Positions 8,904 to 22,930 of a DNA stretch of 64,000 nucleotides are shown piece by piece; position 1 is the stretch's first letter; each line of letters opens with the position of its first letter. The notes below the pieces were generated by a model. The model had not been told where the DNA came from. It saw only the letters and a program-made list of their open reading frames with translations, and ran no database searches. The translations under genes and the position numbers were made by a program. This DNA comes from Pseudoxanthomonas sp. J35 (lineage in GTDB: Bacteria > Pseudomonadota > Gammaproteobacteria > Xanthomonadales > Xanthomonadaceae), in contig NZ_AZVB01000003.1 of assembly GCF_000513995.1 (NCBI RefSeq), forward strand, positions 62,001 through 126,000, read 5' to 3'.

Positions 8904-9140
8904 ATGAGTGCACCCGGTTCGACGGGCAATGTGATCGCCGCGATCTGCAGCTTCTTCGTTCCCGGCCTCGGCCAGCTGGTGCAGGGGCGCGTGCTGTCGG
9001 CGCTGCTCTGGTTCCTGGCCGCCTGCGCCGCCGGCGCGATCACCTGGGTGCTGACCCTGTCGTTGTTCCCGTTCGGCTGGTTCCTGGTCAGCCTGTTCTC
9101 GTGCATCAACGCGGCGCTTTACCGCCCGCCGCTGCGCTAG
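8904..9140 (+). CDS. Small integral membrane protein, TM2-like
   Basis: 78 residues with two hydrophobic segments (about 10-28 or 45, and 46-68). The opening NVIAAICSFFVPGLGQLVQGR carries the PGLGQ turn common in TM2-type and related small membrane proteins. A good ribosome-binding site (GAGGAG) lies 9 bases upstream of the ATG. I do not recognise a specific family function. It stands alone between two minus-strand genes. Confidence 0.75.
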   Translation: MSAPGSTGNVIAAICSFFVPGLGQLVQGRVLSALLWFLAACAAGAITWVLTLSLFPFGWFLVSLFSCINAALYRPPLR

Positions 9141-9225
9141 GCGACGCCGGCGCAGCGCCGGTTCGATGCGTTTGCCGGGCACCGCTGTCCCGGCTTCGAG
9201 GCCGGGCGTGGCGTGCGCCGGGCGC

Positions 9226-10395
9226 TCAGCGCGCGCGTGCGCCGGCCGCGTCCAGCGCCTCCAGCAGCGGTTCCAGCGGCAGCGCCGGCGCAGTGCCGCG
9301 GTGGCCCTGCACGGTGCGGGCGCGCAGCAGCGAGTTGAGGATGGCTTCCTCGGTGGCTTCGGCGGTGGCCTCGAACAGCGGGGTCAGCGCCTCGCCACCG
9401 ACGCTGGCGCCCGGCTGCACCGCCGCGCGCGGGTCGCGCCGGTTCTGCTTCGCGGTGGAGAAGGCGATGACGTAGTCACCCGAGCCGTTGGACATGTCCG
9501 AACCGGTGCGTGCCAGTCCGGTCAGCGCACGGTTGGCCACCCGGCGCAGCGCCGAAGCATCCAGCGGCGCATCGGTGGCGACCACGATCATGATGCTGCC
9601 GTCACCGCGCCAGGGCGGCGGTTCCTGGCGCGAGTGCAGCGCCAGCGCCTCCGGGCTCGGCAGCGACTTCCACACCGGCACGCCGGCCACGGTCAGATGG
9701 CCGCCGTAATTGCTCTGTACCAGCACGCCCACGGTCCAGCCGCCATCCGCTTCCGGAAGCCTGCGCGAGCTGGTGCCGATGCCGCCTTTCCAGCCGAACG
9801 CCACGGTGCCCGTACCGGCGCCGACCGCGCCTTCCTCGACCGCGCCGTAGGAGAGCGTCGCCAGGGCCTGTTCCACCTGCGCCTTGCCGATCGGGCGGGC
9901 GCGGATGTCACTGAGGTAGCCGTCGTTGGTCTCGCCGACCACCGGGTTGATCGAGCGCACCTGTTCCATGCCCGGCTGCGCCAGCAGCCAGCCGGCCAGT
10001 GCGTCGGCGGCGTTCCACACGCTCAGCGTGCCGGTCAGCAGGATGGGCGTTTCCAGTTCGCCCAGCTCCTGCACCTGGGTCACGCCCAGCAGCTTGCCGA
10101 AGCCGTTGCCGACCACGATCGCCGCCGGCACGCGCTCGCGGTAAAGGTTGCCGCGGTGGGGCACGATGGCGGTGACGCCGGTGTTGAGCTCGCGTCCGCG
10201 GACCAGCGTGGCGTGGCCCACGCCGACGCCTTCGACGTCGGTGATGGCGTTGTTCGGACCGGTCGGCAGCGTGCCGATGACGATGCCGACGTCGCGGGCG
10301 CGCGGACGTTCCTGGTGGTCGTGGGAAGTGGCCGCGGAGGCGCCGGCGGCGCACAGCAGCAGGGCGAACGGGAGCAGGGCGGAGGTCAGTTTCAT
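9226..10395 (-). CDS. P1-family (S58, DmpA/BapA-like) aminopeptidase, exported
   Basis: Ntn-type self-processing peptidase of the DmpA / beta-peptidyl aminopeptidase family; 389 residues with an N-terminal signal peptide (about residues 1-21, cut after ASA). Family blocks seen: GPNNAITDVEGVGVGHATL, VVGETNDGYLSD, GAGTGTVAFGWKGGIGTSSR and the autocleavage/nucleophile site GDGSIMIVVATDAPL with Ser at about 267. Homologues cleave N-terminal D- or beta-amino acids from short peptides. The signal peptide implies a periplasmic location. It is downstream of aroE on the same strand with a 73-base gap; no functional link is evident. Confidence 0.9.
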   Translation of the reverse strand: MKLTSALLPFALLLCAAGASAATSHDHQERPRARDVGIVIGTLPTGPNNAITDVEGVGVGHATLVRGRELNTGVTAIVPHRGNLYRERVPAAIVVGNGFGKLLGVTQVQELGELETPILLTGTLSVWNAADALAGWLLAQPGMEQVRSINPVVGETNDGYLSDIRARPIGKAQVEQALATLSYGAVEEGAVGAGTGTVAFGWKGGIGTSSRRLPEADGGWTVGVLVQSNYGGHLTVAGVPVWKSLPSPEALALHSRQEPPPWRGDGSIMIVVATDAPLDASALRRVANRALTGLARTGSDMSNGSGDYVIAFSTAKQNRRDPRAAVQPGASVGGEALTPLFEATAEATEEAILNSLLRARTVQGHRGTAPALPLEPLLEALDAAGARAR

Positions 10396-10468
10396 CCGGC
10401 CATCCTAGCCGAGCTCCGCGTGGCGCCGCTGCACCCCGGGGACATGCCGGCTACGGGCCGATGCGGCC

Positions 10469-11317
10469 TCAGTCGGCGGTAGCCAGCGTCTTGTCGCGTT
10501 CGCGCAGCTCGGCGTAGATCGCGTCGGTGAGCGGGCGCACGCCGTGCCAGAGCTCGAAGGCCTCGGCGGCCTGTTCGACCAGCATGCCCAGGCCATCGAT
10601 CGCTTCGAGGCAGCCGGCCGAGCGTGCCCAGGCCAGGAACGGGATCGCCGCTTCGCCGTAGTTGAGGTCCACCGCCACGCTGCGGCTGTTGACCAGCGAC
10701 AGCGGCGCGACGAAGCCCGAGGACTGGTCGCGGCCCGCGGAGGTGGCGTTGACGATCAGTTCGAAGTCGCCCAGCTCGCGCAGGTCTTCCCAGTAGCGCG
10801 AATGCGCGCGGCCGGGTTCGCCGAGCGCATCGACCAGGGCATCGGCACGTTCCGGCGTGCGGTTCACCACCACCATCTCGCCGACGCCGGCATCCAGCAG
10901 CGCCGGGGCCACGCCGCGCGCCGCGCCGCCGGCGCCCAGCAGCAGCACGCGGCGCGCGCGCAGGTCCAGGCCCTGGCGGCCGGTGAGGTCGCGGACCAGG
11001 CCGGCGCCGTCGGTGTTGTCGCCGTGCCACTGGCCGTCGCGGCGGGTGAGCGTGTTGCAGGCGCCGGCGCGCAGCGCGCGCGAACTGGTCTGCGCGCACA
11101 GCGAGAAGGCGATCTCCTTCAGCGGCAGGGTCACGTTGCAGCCGCGCCCGCCGTCGGCGGCGAAGCTCTCCAGCGCGGCGGCGAAGCCGTCCGGCGGCGC
11201 GTCGATGGCGGTGTATTCCAGCGGGATCCCGCACTGCCGGCCGAAGGCGGCATGGATGCGGGGCGAGAGCGATTGCGCGATCGGGTGGCCGAAGACAGCG
11301 AAGCGGGCGGTGGACAT
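10469..11317 (-). CDS. aroE: Shikimate dehydrogenase (NADP+)
   Basis: Reduces 3-dehydroshikimate to shikimate in aromatic amino acid and chorismate synthesis. 282 residues. The shikimate-binding start is [20 protein letters not shown], the catalytic Lys is in [11 protein letters not shown], the Asp in [11 protein letters not shown], and the NADP loop is [13 protein letters not shown] followed by VVNRTPERA. Chorismate is the precursor of the pigment starter made by the XanB2-like enzyme near 40 kb, so this housekeeping gene feeds that pathway. It is divergent from the PD40 protein gene with 51 bases between starts; a TATATA-like box lies in that gap. Confidence 0.95.
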   Translation of the reverse strand: MSTARFAVFGHPIAQSLSPRIHAAFGRQCGIPLEYTAIDAPPDGFAAALESFAADGGRGCNVTLPLKEIAFSLCAQTSSRALRAGACNTLTRRDGQWHGDNTDGAGLVRDLTGRQGLDLRARRVLLLGAGGAARGVAPALLDAGVGEMVVVNRTPERADALVDALGEPGRAHSRYWEDLRELGDFELIVNATSAGRDQSSGFVAPLSLVNSRSVAVDLNYGEAAIPFLAWARSAGCLEAIDGLGMLVEQAAEAFELWHGVRPLTDAIYAELRERDKTLATAD

Positions 11318-11368
11318 GGCTTTGGTATATATCCGCGTAATTGGGAAACCTGGCCGGGAGCGATCACC

Positions 11369-12241
11369 ATGAAGCGCAGACTGGGCGTCGCCTTCGCCTG
11401 CAGTCTACTCTGCGGTCCGGCCATGGCGCAGCTGGCCGAGTACGGCCTGGAAGGCATCTGGACCGTGTCCACCCGCGATGCCGAATTGCGTGGCACGGTC
11501 GCGCCGGACGGCCAGCGCATCGTCTGGGGCAGCGACCGCGCCGGCGGCCCTGGCGGCGGCGACCTGTGGCAGGCGCGGCTTGACGGCAAGCGCTGGGTCG
11601 ATCCGCAGCCGCTGCCGTTCAACACTGCCGCGGCGGAGATCGAGCCGATGTTCAGTGCCGACGGGCGCTGGCTGTACTTCGCCTCGGACCGTCCGGGTGG
11701 CGCCGGCGGTCACGACCTGTACCGGGTTGAAGTGCGCAGCGACGGGTTCGGCGAGCCGGAGCGGCTGCGCGACGGCATCAACGGCCGCGCCGACGAGCGC
11801 TCACCGGCGCCGGTGGCGGGCGGGTCGCTGCTGTTCTCCAGCGACCGCCGCGGCGGCGTGGGCGGTTTCGACCTGTACCACGCTTCGCTGCAGGGCGATG
11901 CCGCCGTCGTGCCGGTGCCGGGGGTGAACACGCGCGCCGACGAGGTGGACATCGCCCTGCTCGACGGCGGCCGCGCGGCGATGTTCTCGCGCGGCGAGGA
12001 TGGCGGGGCCATGCGCGTCTACGTGGCCACCTGCGACGGCAGCCGCTTCGCCGATGCGAATCCGTGGACGCTGTCGTTCAACACGGAGACCGGGCACACC
12101 CGCGCGCCGGTGGTCGATCCGTCGCGGCCGAAGGAAGGCACGGTGACCGGCTCTGCGCCCTCGCCGAAGGCGGGCAGAAGCGACATCTACCGCATCGTCC
12201 TGCCCACCGTGCGCGGGCAGGACGGCTGCCTGCCGCAATGA
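11369..12241 (+). CDS. Exported PD40 (TolB-like WD40) beta-propeller protein
   Basis: 290-residue secreted protein with signal peptide [20 protein letters not shown]. At least three PD40-type blades are clear: [40 protein letters not shown] and [20 protein letters not shown]. These resemble the TolB propeller and the PD40 part of OmpA/Pal-linked proteins, but no OmpA-like or other domain follows. It probably binds a partner or ligand in the periplasm; function is unknown. The start is supported by the signal peptide. Confidence 0.82.
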   Translation: MKRRLGVAFACSLLCGPAMAQLAEYGLEGIWTVSTRDAELRGTVAPDGQRIVWGSDRAGGPGGGDLWQARLDGKRWVDPQPLPFNTAAAEIEPMFSADGRWLYFASDRPGGAGGHDLYRVEVRSDGFGEPERLRDGINGRADERSPAPVAGGSLLFSSDRRGGVGGFDLYHASLQGDAAVVPVPGVNTRADEVDIALLDGGRAAMFSRGEDGGAMRVYVATCDGSRFADANPWTLSFNTETGHTRAPVVDPSRPKEGTVTGSAPSPKAGRSDIYRIVLPTVRGQDGCLPQ

Positions 12242-12246
12242 TCTTT

Positions 12247-12266
12247 CCCTCTCCCTCCGGAGAGGG
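12247..12266 (+). terminator. Hairpin just after the PD40 gene
   Basis: CCCTCTCC / GGAGAGGG 8-bp stem with a 4-base loop, 5 bases after the stop codon. There is no T-run, so termination is only possible. Similar CTCTCC...GGAGAG stems recur at about 38397 and 60624, so it may also be a repeat. Confidence 0.45.
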
Positions 12267-12290
12267 CTGCCAGCGCAGCCCGGGCGCTTC

Positions 12291-12368
12291 GTAGAGCGGG
12301 GCTTGCCCCGCTGCCTCCGGCGGTGCGTCGCCCCGCCGGGCGTGGGAGTCGGGCAAGCCCGACTCTAC
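12291..12368. repeat. GTAG-headed REPIN
   Basis: Left unit GTAGAGCGGGGCTTGCCCCG, right unit ending GGGCAAGCCCGACTCTAC, separated by a GC-rich spacer. It has the same two half-units as the copy at 8194 but in the opposite orientation, lying between the convergent PD40 gene and hemB. Confidence 0.85.
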
Positions 12369-12406
12369 GTTCTCCCCTTCCTTGCGGGAGCGGGGGCTAT
12401 CGATGC

Positions 12407-12435
12407 GTAGCCCGGGTAAGCGAAGCGCACCCGGG
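12407..12435. repeat. Second-family REP (GTAGCCCGG type), single unit
   Basis: GTAGCCCGGGTAAGCGAAGC followed by GCACCCGGG. The CCCGGGT...ACCCGGG arms form a hairpin around AAGCGAAGCGC. The same unit occurs at 14159 and 38487, where it has an inverted partner. Confidence 0.8.
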
Positions 12436-12459
12436 AGCTTTGCCCCGACGCAAGGCGTC

Positions 12460-14123
<1,664 letters not shown>

Positions 14124-14158
14124 CACGACGTTCGCGTTGCCGCCACCGTAGAGAACGC

Positions 14159-14266
14159 GTAGCCCGGATAAGCGAAGCGCATCCGGGACCCTGTGCGCGG
14201 CAGGCGCCGGGCGCAGGTGCGCAGGCCGGCCTCCCCGGATGCGGCCTGTGGCCTTACCCGGGCTAC
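14159..14266. repeat. Second-family REP pair (REPIN-like, GTAGCCCGG type)
   Basis: Left unit GTAGCCCGGATAAGCGAAGC + GCATCCGGG and right unit CCCGGATGCGGCC...GGCCTTACCCGGGCTAC in inverted orientation, so the whole 108-base stretch can fold into one long imperfect hairpin. It lies between the lipoprotein gene and the convergent S9 peptidase. Confidence 0.8.
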
Positions 14267-14330
14267 GTCACCCGTGCACCGACCTTCTCACCCAGCCCTC
14301 TCCCGGTTGGGGTGGAGAGAAGGTGCGACC

Positions 14331-17462
<3,132 letters not shown>

Positions 17463-18149
17463 TCAGCGGCCGAAGAGTTGCTTGCGCTCTTCGTCGGTCA
17501 GCGGCTTGCCCGCATCCGGGTTCACCTGCTGGGTCAACGCATAGGCGCGCTGGGTGGCGGGGCGGGCGGCGATGGCGGCGTGCCAGCGGCGCAGGTCGGG
17601 GTAGGGCTCCAGGTCAAGCGGGGCCCTGGTGTACGGGTTGATCCACGGGTAGGCGGCCATGTCGGCGATGGTGTATTCGTCGCCGGCGATGAAGGCGCGG
17701 CCCTGCAGGCGCCTGTCGAGCACGCCAAGCAGGCGCTTCACCTCGCGGGTGTAGCGCTCGATCGCGTAGTCGATCTTCTCCGGGGCGTATACGGTGAAGT
17801 GGCCGTACTGGCCGGTCATCGGGCCCAGGCCGGCCATCTGCCACATCAGCCACTGGTTGACCTCGACCTTCTGCCGCACGGTCTGGCCGAAGAAGCGCCC
17901 GGTCTTGTTGGCCAGGTAGACCAGAATGGCGCCGGACTCGAACACGCTGATCGGCTCGCCCAGGTCGTTGGGCGCGTGGTCGATGATCGCCGGTATCTTG
18001 TTGTTGGGCGAAAACGCCAGGAACTCCGGCTGGAACTGGTCGCCCTTGCCGATGTTCACCGGCTTGATGGTGTAGGGCAGCCCGGATTCCTCCAGGAACA
18101 GGGTGATCTTGTGTCCGTTGGGGGTGGGCCAGTAGTACAGGTCGATCAT
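17463..18149 (-). CDS. Glutathione S-transferase, YghU/YfcG-like
   Basis: 228 residues starting MIDLYYWPTPNGHKITLFLE. The N-terminal thioredoxin fold carries the TPNGHKI loop typical of Nu-class YghU/YfcG proteins, cis-Pro in NNKIPAII, and the glutathione-binding VFESGAILVYLA. The helical C-terminal domain includes IADMAAYPWI. Nu-class enzymes reduce disulfide-type and organic hydroperoxide substrates. Start chosen at the family-like N-terminus; the longer frame upstream is a shadow. Confidence 0.9.
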   Translation of the reverse strand: MIDLYYWPTPNGHKITLFLEESGLPYTIKPVNIGKGDQFQPEFLAFSPNNKIPAIIDHAPNDLGEPISVFESGAILVYLANKTGRFFGQTVRQKVEVNQWLMWQMAGLGPMTGQYGHFTVYAPEKIDYAIERYTREVKRLLGVLDRRLQGRAFIAGDEYTIADMAAYPWINPYTRAPLDLEPYPDLRRWHAAIAARPATQRAYALTQQVNPDAGKPLTDEERKQLFGR

Positions 18150-18341
18150 GGCGGGGCTCCGGTGGGGGGCGCCGGGGGCGCGGTCGAAGGTCGGGCCCCG
18201 GAGTGTACGAGGGAGCCCCGCAGGGCCGGGCGACGATGAACGGAACGCCCTGTTGCGGCCGCCCCGCCGGATCGGCCGCGCTTGGCAGCCCCGGGCCGGG
18301 CCGTTACCCTGCGCCGTCATTTCCGCCATGCCCGATCGCCC

Positions 18342-18968
18342 ATGTCGCAGCCGCATACCACCGGCGCACCCCGCCTCAGCCCCCTGTCCACGCTGATCTT
18401 CGCCTCGCGCTGGCTGCAGCTGCCGCTGTACCTGGGCCTGATCCTGGCCCAGTGCGTGTACGTGTTCCTGTTCGGCAAGGAACTGTGGCACCTGATCCAC
18501 GAAGCGCAGCACATGGGCGAGCAGCAGATCATGCTGATCGTGCTGGGCCTGATCGACGTGGTGATGATCTCCAACCTGCTGGTGATGGTGATCGTCGGCG
18601 GCTACGAGACCTTCGTCTCGCGCCTGGGCCTGGAAGGCCACCCGGACCAGCCGGAGTGGTTGAGCCACGTCAACGCCTCGGTGCTGAAGGTGAAGCTGGC
18701 GATGGCGATCATCGGCATCTCCTCGATCCACCTGCTCAAGACCTTCATCGCTGCCGGCACCCTGAACGGGTTGCCGTTCTGCCCGCCGGAACTGGTCGCC
18801 ACCGCCGCCTCGAACGTGGGCGCGGCCCGCTGCAGCGCGCTGACCACCGATGGCGTGCTGTGGCAGACCATCATCCACGTGGTCTTCATCCTCTCGGCCA
18901 TCGGCATCGCCTGGACCGACAAGCTGATGACCGGCACCAGCGCCCGCCGCGAGCACGAGGCGCATTGA
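18342..18968 (+). CDS. yqhA: YqhA / UPF0114 (TIGR00645) membrane protein
   Basis: 208 residues with four membrane segments (about 26-46, 65-90, 125-150 and 170-195). Conserved family text includes [36 protein letters not shown] and [10 protein letters not shown]. The family is widespread in proteobacteria, and its function is unknown. It is followed at once by a strong hairpin and the repeat at 18993, suggesting a single-gene unit. Confidence 0.9.
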   Translation: MSQPHTTGAPRLSPLSTLIFASRWLQLPLYLGLILAQCVYVFLFGKELWHLIHEAQHMGEQQIMLIVLGLIDVVMISNLLVMVIVGGYETFVSRLGLEGHPDQPEWLSHVNASVLKVKLAMAIIGISSIHLLKTFIAAGTLNGLPFCPPELVATAASNVGAARCSALTTDGVLWQTIIHVVFILSAIGIAWTDKLMTGTSARREHEAH

Positions 18969-18992
18969 GCGCGACCGCCAGGGCGGTCGCGC
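18969..18992 (+). terminator. Strong hairpin directly after yqhA stop codon
   Basis: Near-perfect inverted repeat GCGCGACCGCC / GGCGGTCGCGC starting at the base after the TGA. No T-run follows (GTGATTGG instead), so it may be a terminator, an mRNA-stabilising hairpin, or both. Confidence 0.6.
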
Positions 18993-19110
18993 GTGATTGG
19001 TGATTGGTGATTGGAGGGAAGGCTCACGGGCCCCTCCTCGGTGCACGGTGCCGACGCCTCCGACGGCCGTTCCTGCTTCTTCGAATCACGGATAACGAAT
19101 CACCAATCAC
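18993..19110. repeat. GTGATTG heptamer repeat with inverted partner
   Basis: Three perfect tandem copies of GTGATTG at 18993-19013, and the inverse AATCACCAATCAC at 19098-19110. They flank an 84-base spacer that has no gene. This could be a small interspersed repeat. The right side lies 34 bases before the uvrD start, so it may overlap its promoter. Confidence 0.65.
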
Positions 19111-19143
19111 GGACCGAGCTTCCAGAGGCCGTAAAATGCGCCC

Positions 19144-21321
19144 ATGGATGTCTCCCACCTTCTCGACGGCCTCAACAGCGCGCAGCGCGAGGCCGTGTCC
19201 GCGCCGCCGGGCCATTACCTCGTGCTGGCCGGCGCCGGTTCCGGCAAGACCCGGGTCCTGACCCACCGCATCGCCTGGCTGAACGAAGTCATCGGCGTGC
19301 CGGCGCACGGGATCCTCGCGGTCACCTTCACCAACAAGGCCGCCGGCGAGATGCGCGCGCGTGCCGACCAGCAGCTGCGCCACGGCGCGCGCGGCATGTG
19401 GATCGGCACCTTCCACGGCATCGCCCACCGCCTGCTGCGCCTGCACTGGAACGAGGCGCGCCTGCCCGAATCCTTCCAGGTGCTCGACAGCGACGACCAG
19501 CTGCGCCTGGTCAAGCGCGTGGCCCAGCAGCTGGAGCTGGACGACGGCCGCTTCCCGCCGCGCCAGATCGCCTGGTGGATCAACGCGCAGAAGGACGAGG
19601 GCCGCCGCCCGCAGCACATCCAGGCGGTCAACGATCCGTGGACCGAGTCGCTGCGCCGCGCCTACGAGCTGTACCAGGAACGCTGCGACCGCGCCGGCCT
19701 GGTCGACTTCGCCGAGCTGCTGCTGCGCGCCCACGAGCTGCTGCGCGACAACCCGGCGCTGCTGCAGCACTACCGCACCCGCTTTCGCGACCTGCTGATC
19801 GACGAGTTCCAGGACACCAACGCCATCCAATACGCCTTCGTGCGCGTGCTGGCCGGCGACACCGGCCGGGTCTTCGTGGTTGGCGACGACGACCAGGCCA
19901 TCTACGGCTGGCGCGGCGCCAAGGTGGAGAACGTGCAGCAGTTCCTGCGCGACTTCCCCGGGGCGAGGACCATCCGCCTGGAGCAGAACTACCGCTCCAG
20001 CGCCAACATCCTCAACGCCGCCAACGCGGTGATCTCGCACAACCCCGACCGCATCGGCAAGCAGCTGTGGACCGACAGCGGCGACGGCGAGCCGGTGGAC
20101 GTGTACGCGGCCTACAACGAGATGGACGAGGCGCGCTTCGTGGTCGAGCGCATCCGCCAGTGGGTGCGCGACGGCGGCAGCTGGCGCGAGGCGGCGGTGC
20201 TGTACCGCTCCAACGCGCAGTCGCGCGCGCTGGAAGAGGTGCTGCTGGCCGAGCAGGTGCCGTACCGCGTCTATGGCGGCATGCGCTTCTTCGAGCGCGC
20301 CGAGGTCAAGGACACCCTGGCCTACCTGCGCCTGGTCGCCAGTCGCGCCGACGACGCGGCGTTCGAGCGCACGGTGAACACGCCGGCGCGCGGCATCGGC
20401 GACCGCACCCTGGACGAGGTCCGCCGCCGTGCGCGCGAGGCGCAGGTCTCGCTGTGGCAGGCCGCGACGTCGCTGGTCGCGGAGAACGCGCTGGCGGCGC
20501 GGGCGCGCAATGCGGTGGCCGGGTTCCTGTCGCTGATCGACGCGCTGGACGCGGAGACCACCGACCTGGCGCTGAAGGACCGCGTCGACCACGTGCTGGC
20601 CCGGTCCGGCCTGCGCGAGCACTGGGCCAGCGAATCGCGCGGGCAACTGGACGCCGAGTCGCGGCTGGAGAACCTGGACGAACTGGTCTCGGTGGCCTCG
20701 CGCTTCTCGCGCGCCGAACTGGACGACGACCAGGAAAGCATGAGCGAGCTGGTCGCCTTCCTCTCCTATGCGGCGCTGGAGGCCGGCGAAGGCCAGGCCC
20801 AGGCCGACGAGGACGGCGTGCAGCTGATGACCCTGCATTCGGCCAAGGGCCTGGAGTTCCCGCTGGTGTTCCTGGTCGGTGTGGAGGAGGGCGTGTTCCC
20901 CAGCAGCAAGTCGCTGGAGGAGCAGGGCCGGCTGGAAGAGGAGCGCCGCCTGGCCTACGTCGGCATCACCCGCGCCCACCAGAAGCTGGTGATGACCTAC
21001 GCCGAGAGCCGGCGCATCCACGGCATGGACATGTACGGGATGCCGTCGCGCTTCCTGCGCGAGATCCCCGGGCACCTGCTCAACGAGGTGCGGCCGCGGG
21101 TGCAGGTGGCCCGGCCGATGGCCGCGCCGCCGCGGGTAGCGCATCCGGTACTGGAGACGCCTTCGCTGAAGCTGGGCCAGGGCGTGATCCACGCCAGCTT
21201 CGGCCGCGGCGTGGTCACCGACTACGAGGGCAGCGGCGCGCACGCGCGCGTGCAGGTGAACTTCGACGACGCCGGCAGCAAGTGGCTGGTGCTGGCCTTC
21301 GCCAACCTCAAGCCGATCTGA
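19144..21321 (+). CDS. uvrD: DNA helicase II UvrD (superfamily 1A, 3'-5')
   Basis: 725 residues, as for E. coli UvrD (720). Helicase motifs in order: Walker A LAGAGSGKTRVL at about 28-39, Ia VTFTNKAAGEM, Ic GTFHGIAHRLL, II LLIDEFQDTN, III GDDDQAIYGWRGA, IV RLEQNYRSS, V VQLMTLHSAKGLEFP and VI AYVGITRAHQKL. The C-terminal Tudor-like tail (ASFGRGVVTDYEGSGAHARVQVNF) binds RNA polymerase in E. coli UvrD. It acts in nucleotide excision and mismatch repair and in transcription-coupled repair. Single gene. Confidence 0.96.
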   Translation: MDVSHLLDGLNSAQREAVSAPPGHYLVLAGAGSGKTRVLTHRIAWLNEVIGVPAHGILAVTFTNKAAGEMRARADQQLRHGARGMWIGTFHGIAHRLLRLHWNEARLPESFQVLDSDDQLRLVKRVAQQLELDDGRFPPRQIAWWINAQKDEGRRPQHIQAVNDPWTESLRRAYELYQERCDRAGLVDFAELLLRAHELLRDNPALLQHYRTRFRDLLIDEFQDTNAIQYAFVRVLAGDTGRVFVVGDDDQAIYGWRGAKVENVQQFLRDFPGARTIRLEQNYRSSANILNAANAVISHNPDRIGKQLWTDSGDGEPVDVYAAYNEMDEARFVVERIRQWVRDGGSWREAAVLYRSNAQSRALEEVLLAEQVPYRVYGGMRFFERAEVKDTLAYLRLVASRADDAAFERTVNTPARGIGDRTLDEVRRRAREAQVSLWQAATSLVAENALAARARNAVAGFLSLIDALDAETTDLALKDRVDHVLARSGLREHWASESRGQLDAESRLENLDELVSVASRFSRAELDDDQESMSELVAFLSYAALEAGEGQAQADEDGVQLMTLHSAKGLEFPLVFLVGVEEGVFPSSKSLEEQGRLEEERRLAYVGITRAHQKLVMTYAESRRIHGMDMYGMPSRFLREIPGHLLNEVRPRVQVARPMAAPPRVAHPVLETPSLKLGQGVIHASFGRGVVTDYEGSGAHARVQVNFDDAGSKWLVLAFANLKPI

Positions 21322-21346
21322 GGCGAAGGCCCGGGCCGACGCCCCC

Positions 21347-21468
21347 GTAGAGCGGGGCTCGCCCCGCTCCCCCGCGTCCGCAGGCGAGGGCGCATGAGAA
21401 GCGCATGGCGTCGCTGCCTGCGCGGCGCTGGGATATCGGGCGTGGGAGTCGGGCGAGCCCGACTCTAC
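21347..21468. repeat. GTAG-headed REPIN with longer spacer
   Basis: Left unit GTAGAGCGGGGCTCGCCCCG and right unit GAGTCGGGCGAGCCCGACTC+TAC, with compensatory TTG to CTC/CGAG changes at the tip. Total 122 bases, so its spacer is about 45 bases longer than in the other copies. Confidence 0.82.
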
Positions 21469-21573
21469 TGGGGGGGGCGGCTTTGGCGACGAACGCCTGC
21501 CACCTTCCGCCCATTGCCTCCACCGCGCCCCGGGTGTGCAATGGCCGCAGGCCACCAAGGGAAGGAGAGCGCC

Positions 21574-22020
21574 ATGTACGACCGCATCCTGATCGCCACC
21601 GACGGCTCGGAGCTGGCCGGCAAGGGCCTGGCCCACGGCCTGGCACTGGCCGCCACCCTGAAGGTGCCGGTGGTCGTGGTCACCGTGACCGAGCCGTGGA
21701 TGCCGGCGTTCGACGACGCGATGGCGCTGGTGGCCGATCCGGACATGCAGGCGCAATACCAGGAAGGCTGCGCGCGCTCCGCGCAGCGGATCCTGCAGGA
21801 CGCGCTGGCCCAGGCGACCACCGCCGGGGTGGCCTGCGAAACCGTGCACATCCCCGACGGCTATCCCTCCGATGCCATCGTCCAGGCCGCGGCCGACCAC
21901 AGGGCCGGCCTGATCGTGATGGCCTCGCACGGGCGTCGCGGGCTGGGCAAGGTGCTGCTGGGCAGCCAGACCCAGTCGGTGCTGGGCCGCTCGACGGTGC
22001 CGGTGCTGGTCGTGCGCTGA
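21574..22020 (+). CDS. Universal stress protein (UspA family)
   Basis: 148-residue single Usp domain starting MYDRILIATDGSELAGKGLA. The nucleotide-binding loop SHGRRGLGKVLLGSQTQSVL is intact, so it is likely an ATP-binding member. A strong ribosome-binding site (AAGGAGAG) lies 6-7 bases upstream of the ATG and fixes the start; the longer frame back to 21394 runs through the REPIN and was rejected. Its stress role is inferred from the family only. Confidence 0.92.
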   Translation: MYDRILIATDGSELAGKGLAHGLALAATLKVPVVVVTVTEPWMPAFDDAMALVADPDMQAQYQEGCARSAQRILQDALAQATTAGVACETVHIPDGYPSDAIVQAAADHRAGLIVMASHGRRGLGKVLLGSQTQSVLGRSTVPVLVVR

Positions 22021-22167
22021 CCGCGCTGCGGCCTTCGGCCGCGACCCACCAGGCGGACATGCAGCGATACGCAGCGAGCGACCTTGCCCGCGGCATGGTT
22101 CCGCCCGGCCGTGCAGGCGGGCGCACCGGAGCGCCGCACCTGGCCGCGCTGCAGCGCCGGCCGCGGC

Positions 22168-22734
22168 TCAGGCCGCGCCGGTCAGGTGCTCGTAGAGGAT
22201 CACCGAGCCGATCACCAGCATGATCACGCCGCCGATGAATTCGGCGCGCTTGCCGGCCAGCACGCCCAGCACGCGGCCGAGCATGATCCCGATCGTCGCC
22301 ATCACCAGGGTGCACAGGCCGATCACCGTGGCCACCACCGCGATCGGCACCTCGAGGAAGGCCAGGCTTACGCCCACCGCCATCGCGTCGATGCTGGTGC
22401 CCACGGCGGTGACCGCCAGCGCCCAGGGGCCGTGGCGGCGCGCGCCGGCGTCCTCCTCGTCGTCATGGATGCCGTGCCAGATCATGTGCAGGCCCAGCAG
22501 GCACAGCACGGTGAACGCGATCCAGTGGTCCCAGGCGGTGACGTAACGCGCGGCGGCGTTGCCCAGCAGCCAGCCGATCACCGGGGTCAGGCCCTCGATC
22601 ACGCCGAAGATCAGGCCGGCGCGCAGGGCGTGGGAGAAGCGGGGGTGCTGCATCGAGGCGCCCTTGCCGACGGCCGCGGCGAAGGCATCGGTGGACATGG
22701 CCAGGCCGATCAGGACGATGGAAAACGGACTCAT
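22168..22734 (-). CDS. mntP: Manganese efflux pump MntP
   Basis: 188-residue inner-membrane exporter that relieves Mn2+ excess. Two DUF204 repeats are visible, each with a conserved Asp-containing helix: [18 protein letters not shown] near the start and [17 protein letters not shown] in the second half. Six membrane segments are expected. A His/Asp/Glu-rich loop ([17 protein letters not shown]) lies between the repeats. The upstream leader contains a yybP-ykoY manganese riboswitch (see that entry), which would raise expression when Mn2+ is high. Confidence 0.94.
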   Translation of the reverse strand: MSPFSIVLIGLAMSTDAFAAAVGKGASMQHPRFSHALRAGLIFGVIEGLTPVIGWLLGNAAARYVTAWDHWIAFTVLCLLGLHMIWHGIHDDEEDAGARRHGPWALAVTAVGTSIDAMAVGVSLAFLEVPIAVVATVIGLCTLVMATIGIMLGRVLGVLAGKRAEFIGGVIMLVIGSVILYEHLTGAA

Positions 22735-22804
22735 CAGGGACAACCGGGTCGGAAGGCGGCCACGACCCGCCAGCGTCCAACCACAGACGCGCCTGCAGGC
22801 CGTT

Positions 22805-22930
22805 GGTCTCGCCAGCGCCGGGCGGCGGTCGCGCCGCGCCCCGGGTGTCCGCGCCACGGCCGCAACGGGCCGAGCATGTTGACGCGGGCGGCCGGCGCAG
22901 GATGCGCCGGCAGGCTACTCCCCAAAGGAA
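22805..22930 (-). promoter_or_regulatory. yybP-ykoY (manganese) riboswitch upstream of mntP
   Basis: Read on the minus strand, the leader has the three conserved blocks of this class in order. First is CCTTTGGGGAGTAGCC (near 22928-22913). Next are a GCCGGCGCA...TGCGCCGGC hairpin and GCGTCAACATGCTCGGC (near 22885-22869), the two Mn-binding loop strands. Last is GGCGAGACCAACGG (near 22814), the closing side. The aptamer ends about 70 bases before the mntP ATG, leaving room for an expression platform. MntP is a standard target of this riboswitch, so sequence and context agree. Confidence 0.9.

Noticed and set aside
19024-21930. 968-codon minus-strand open frame opposite uvrD
   Set aside because: UvrD has all helicase motifs in order; the opposite frame has none.
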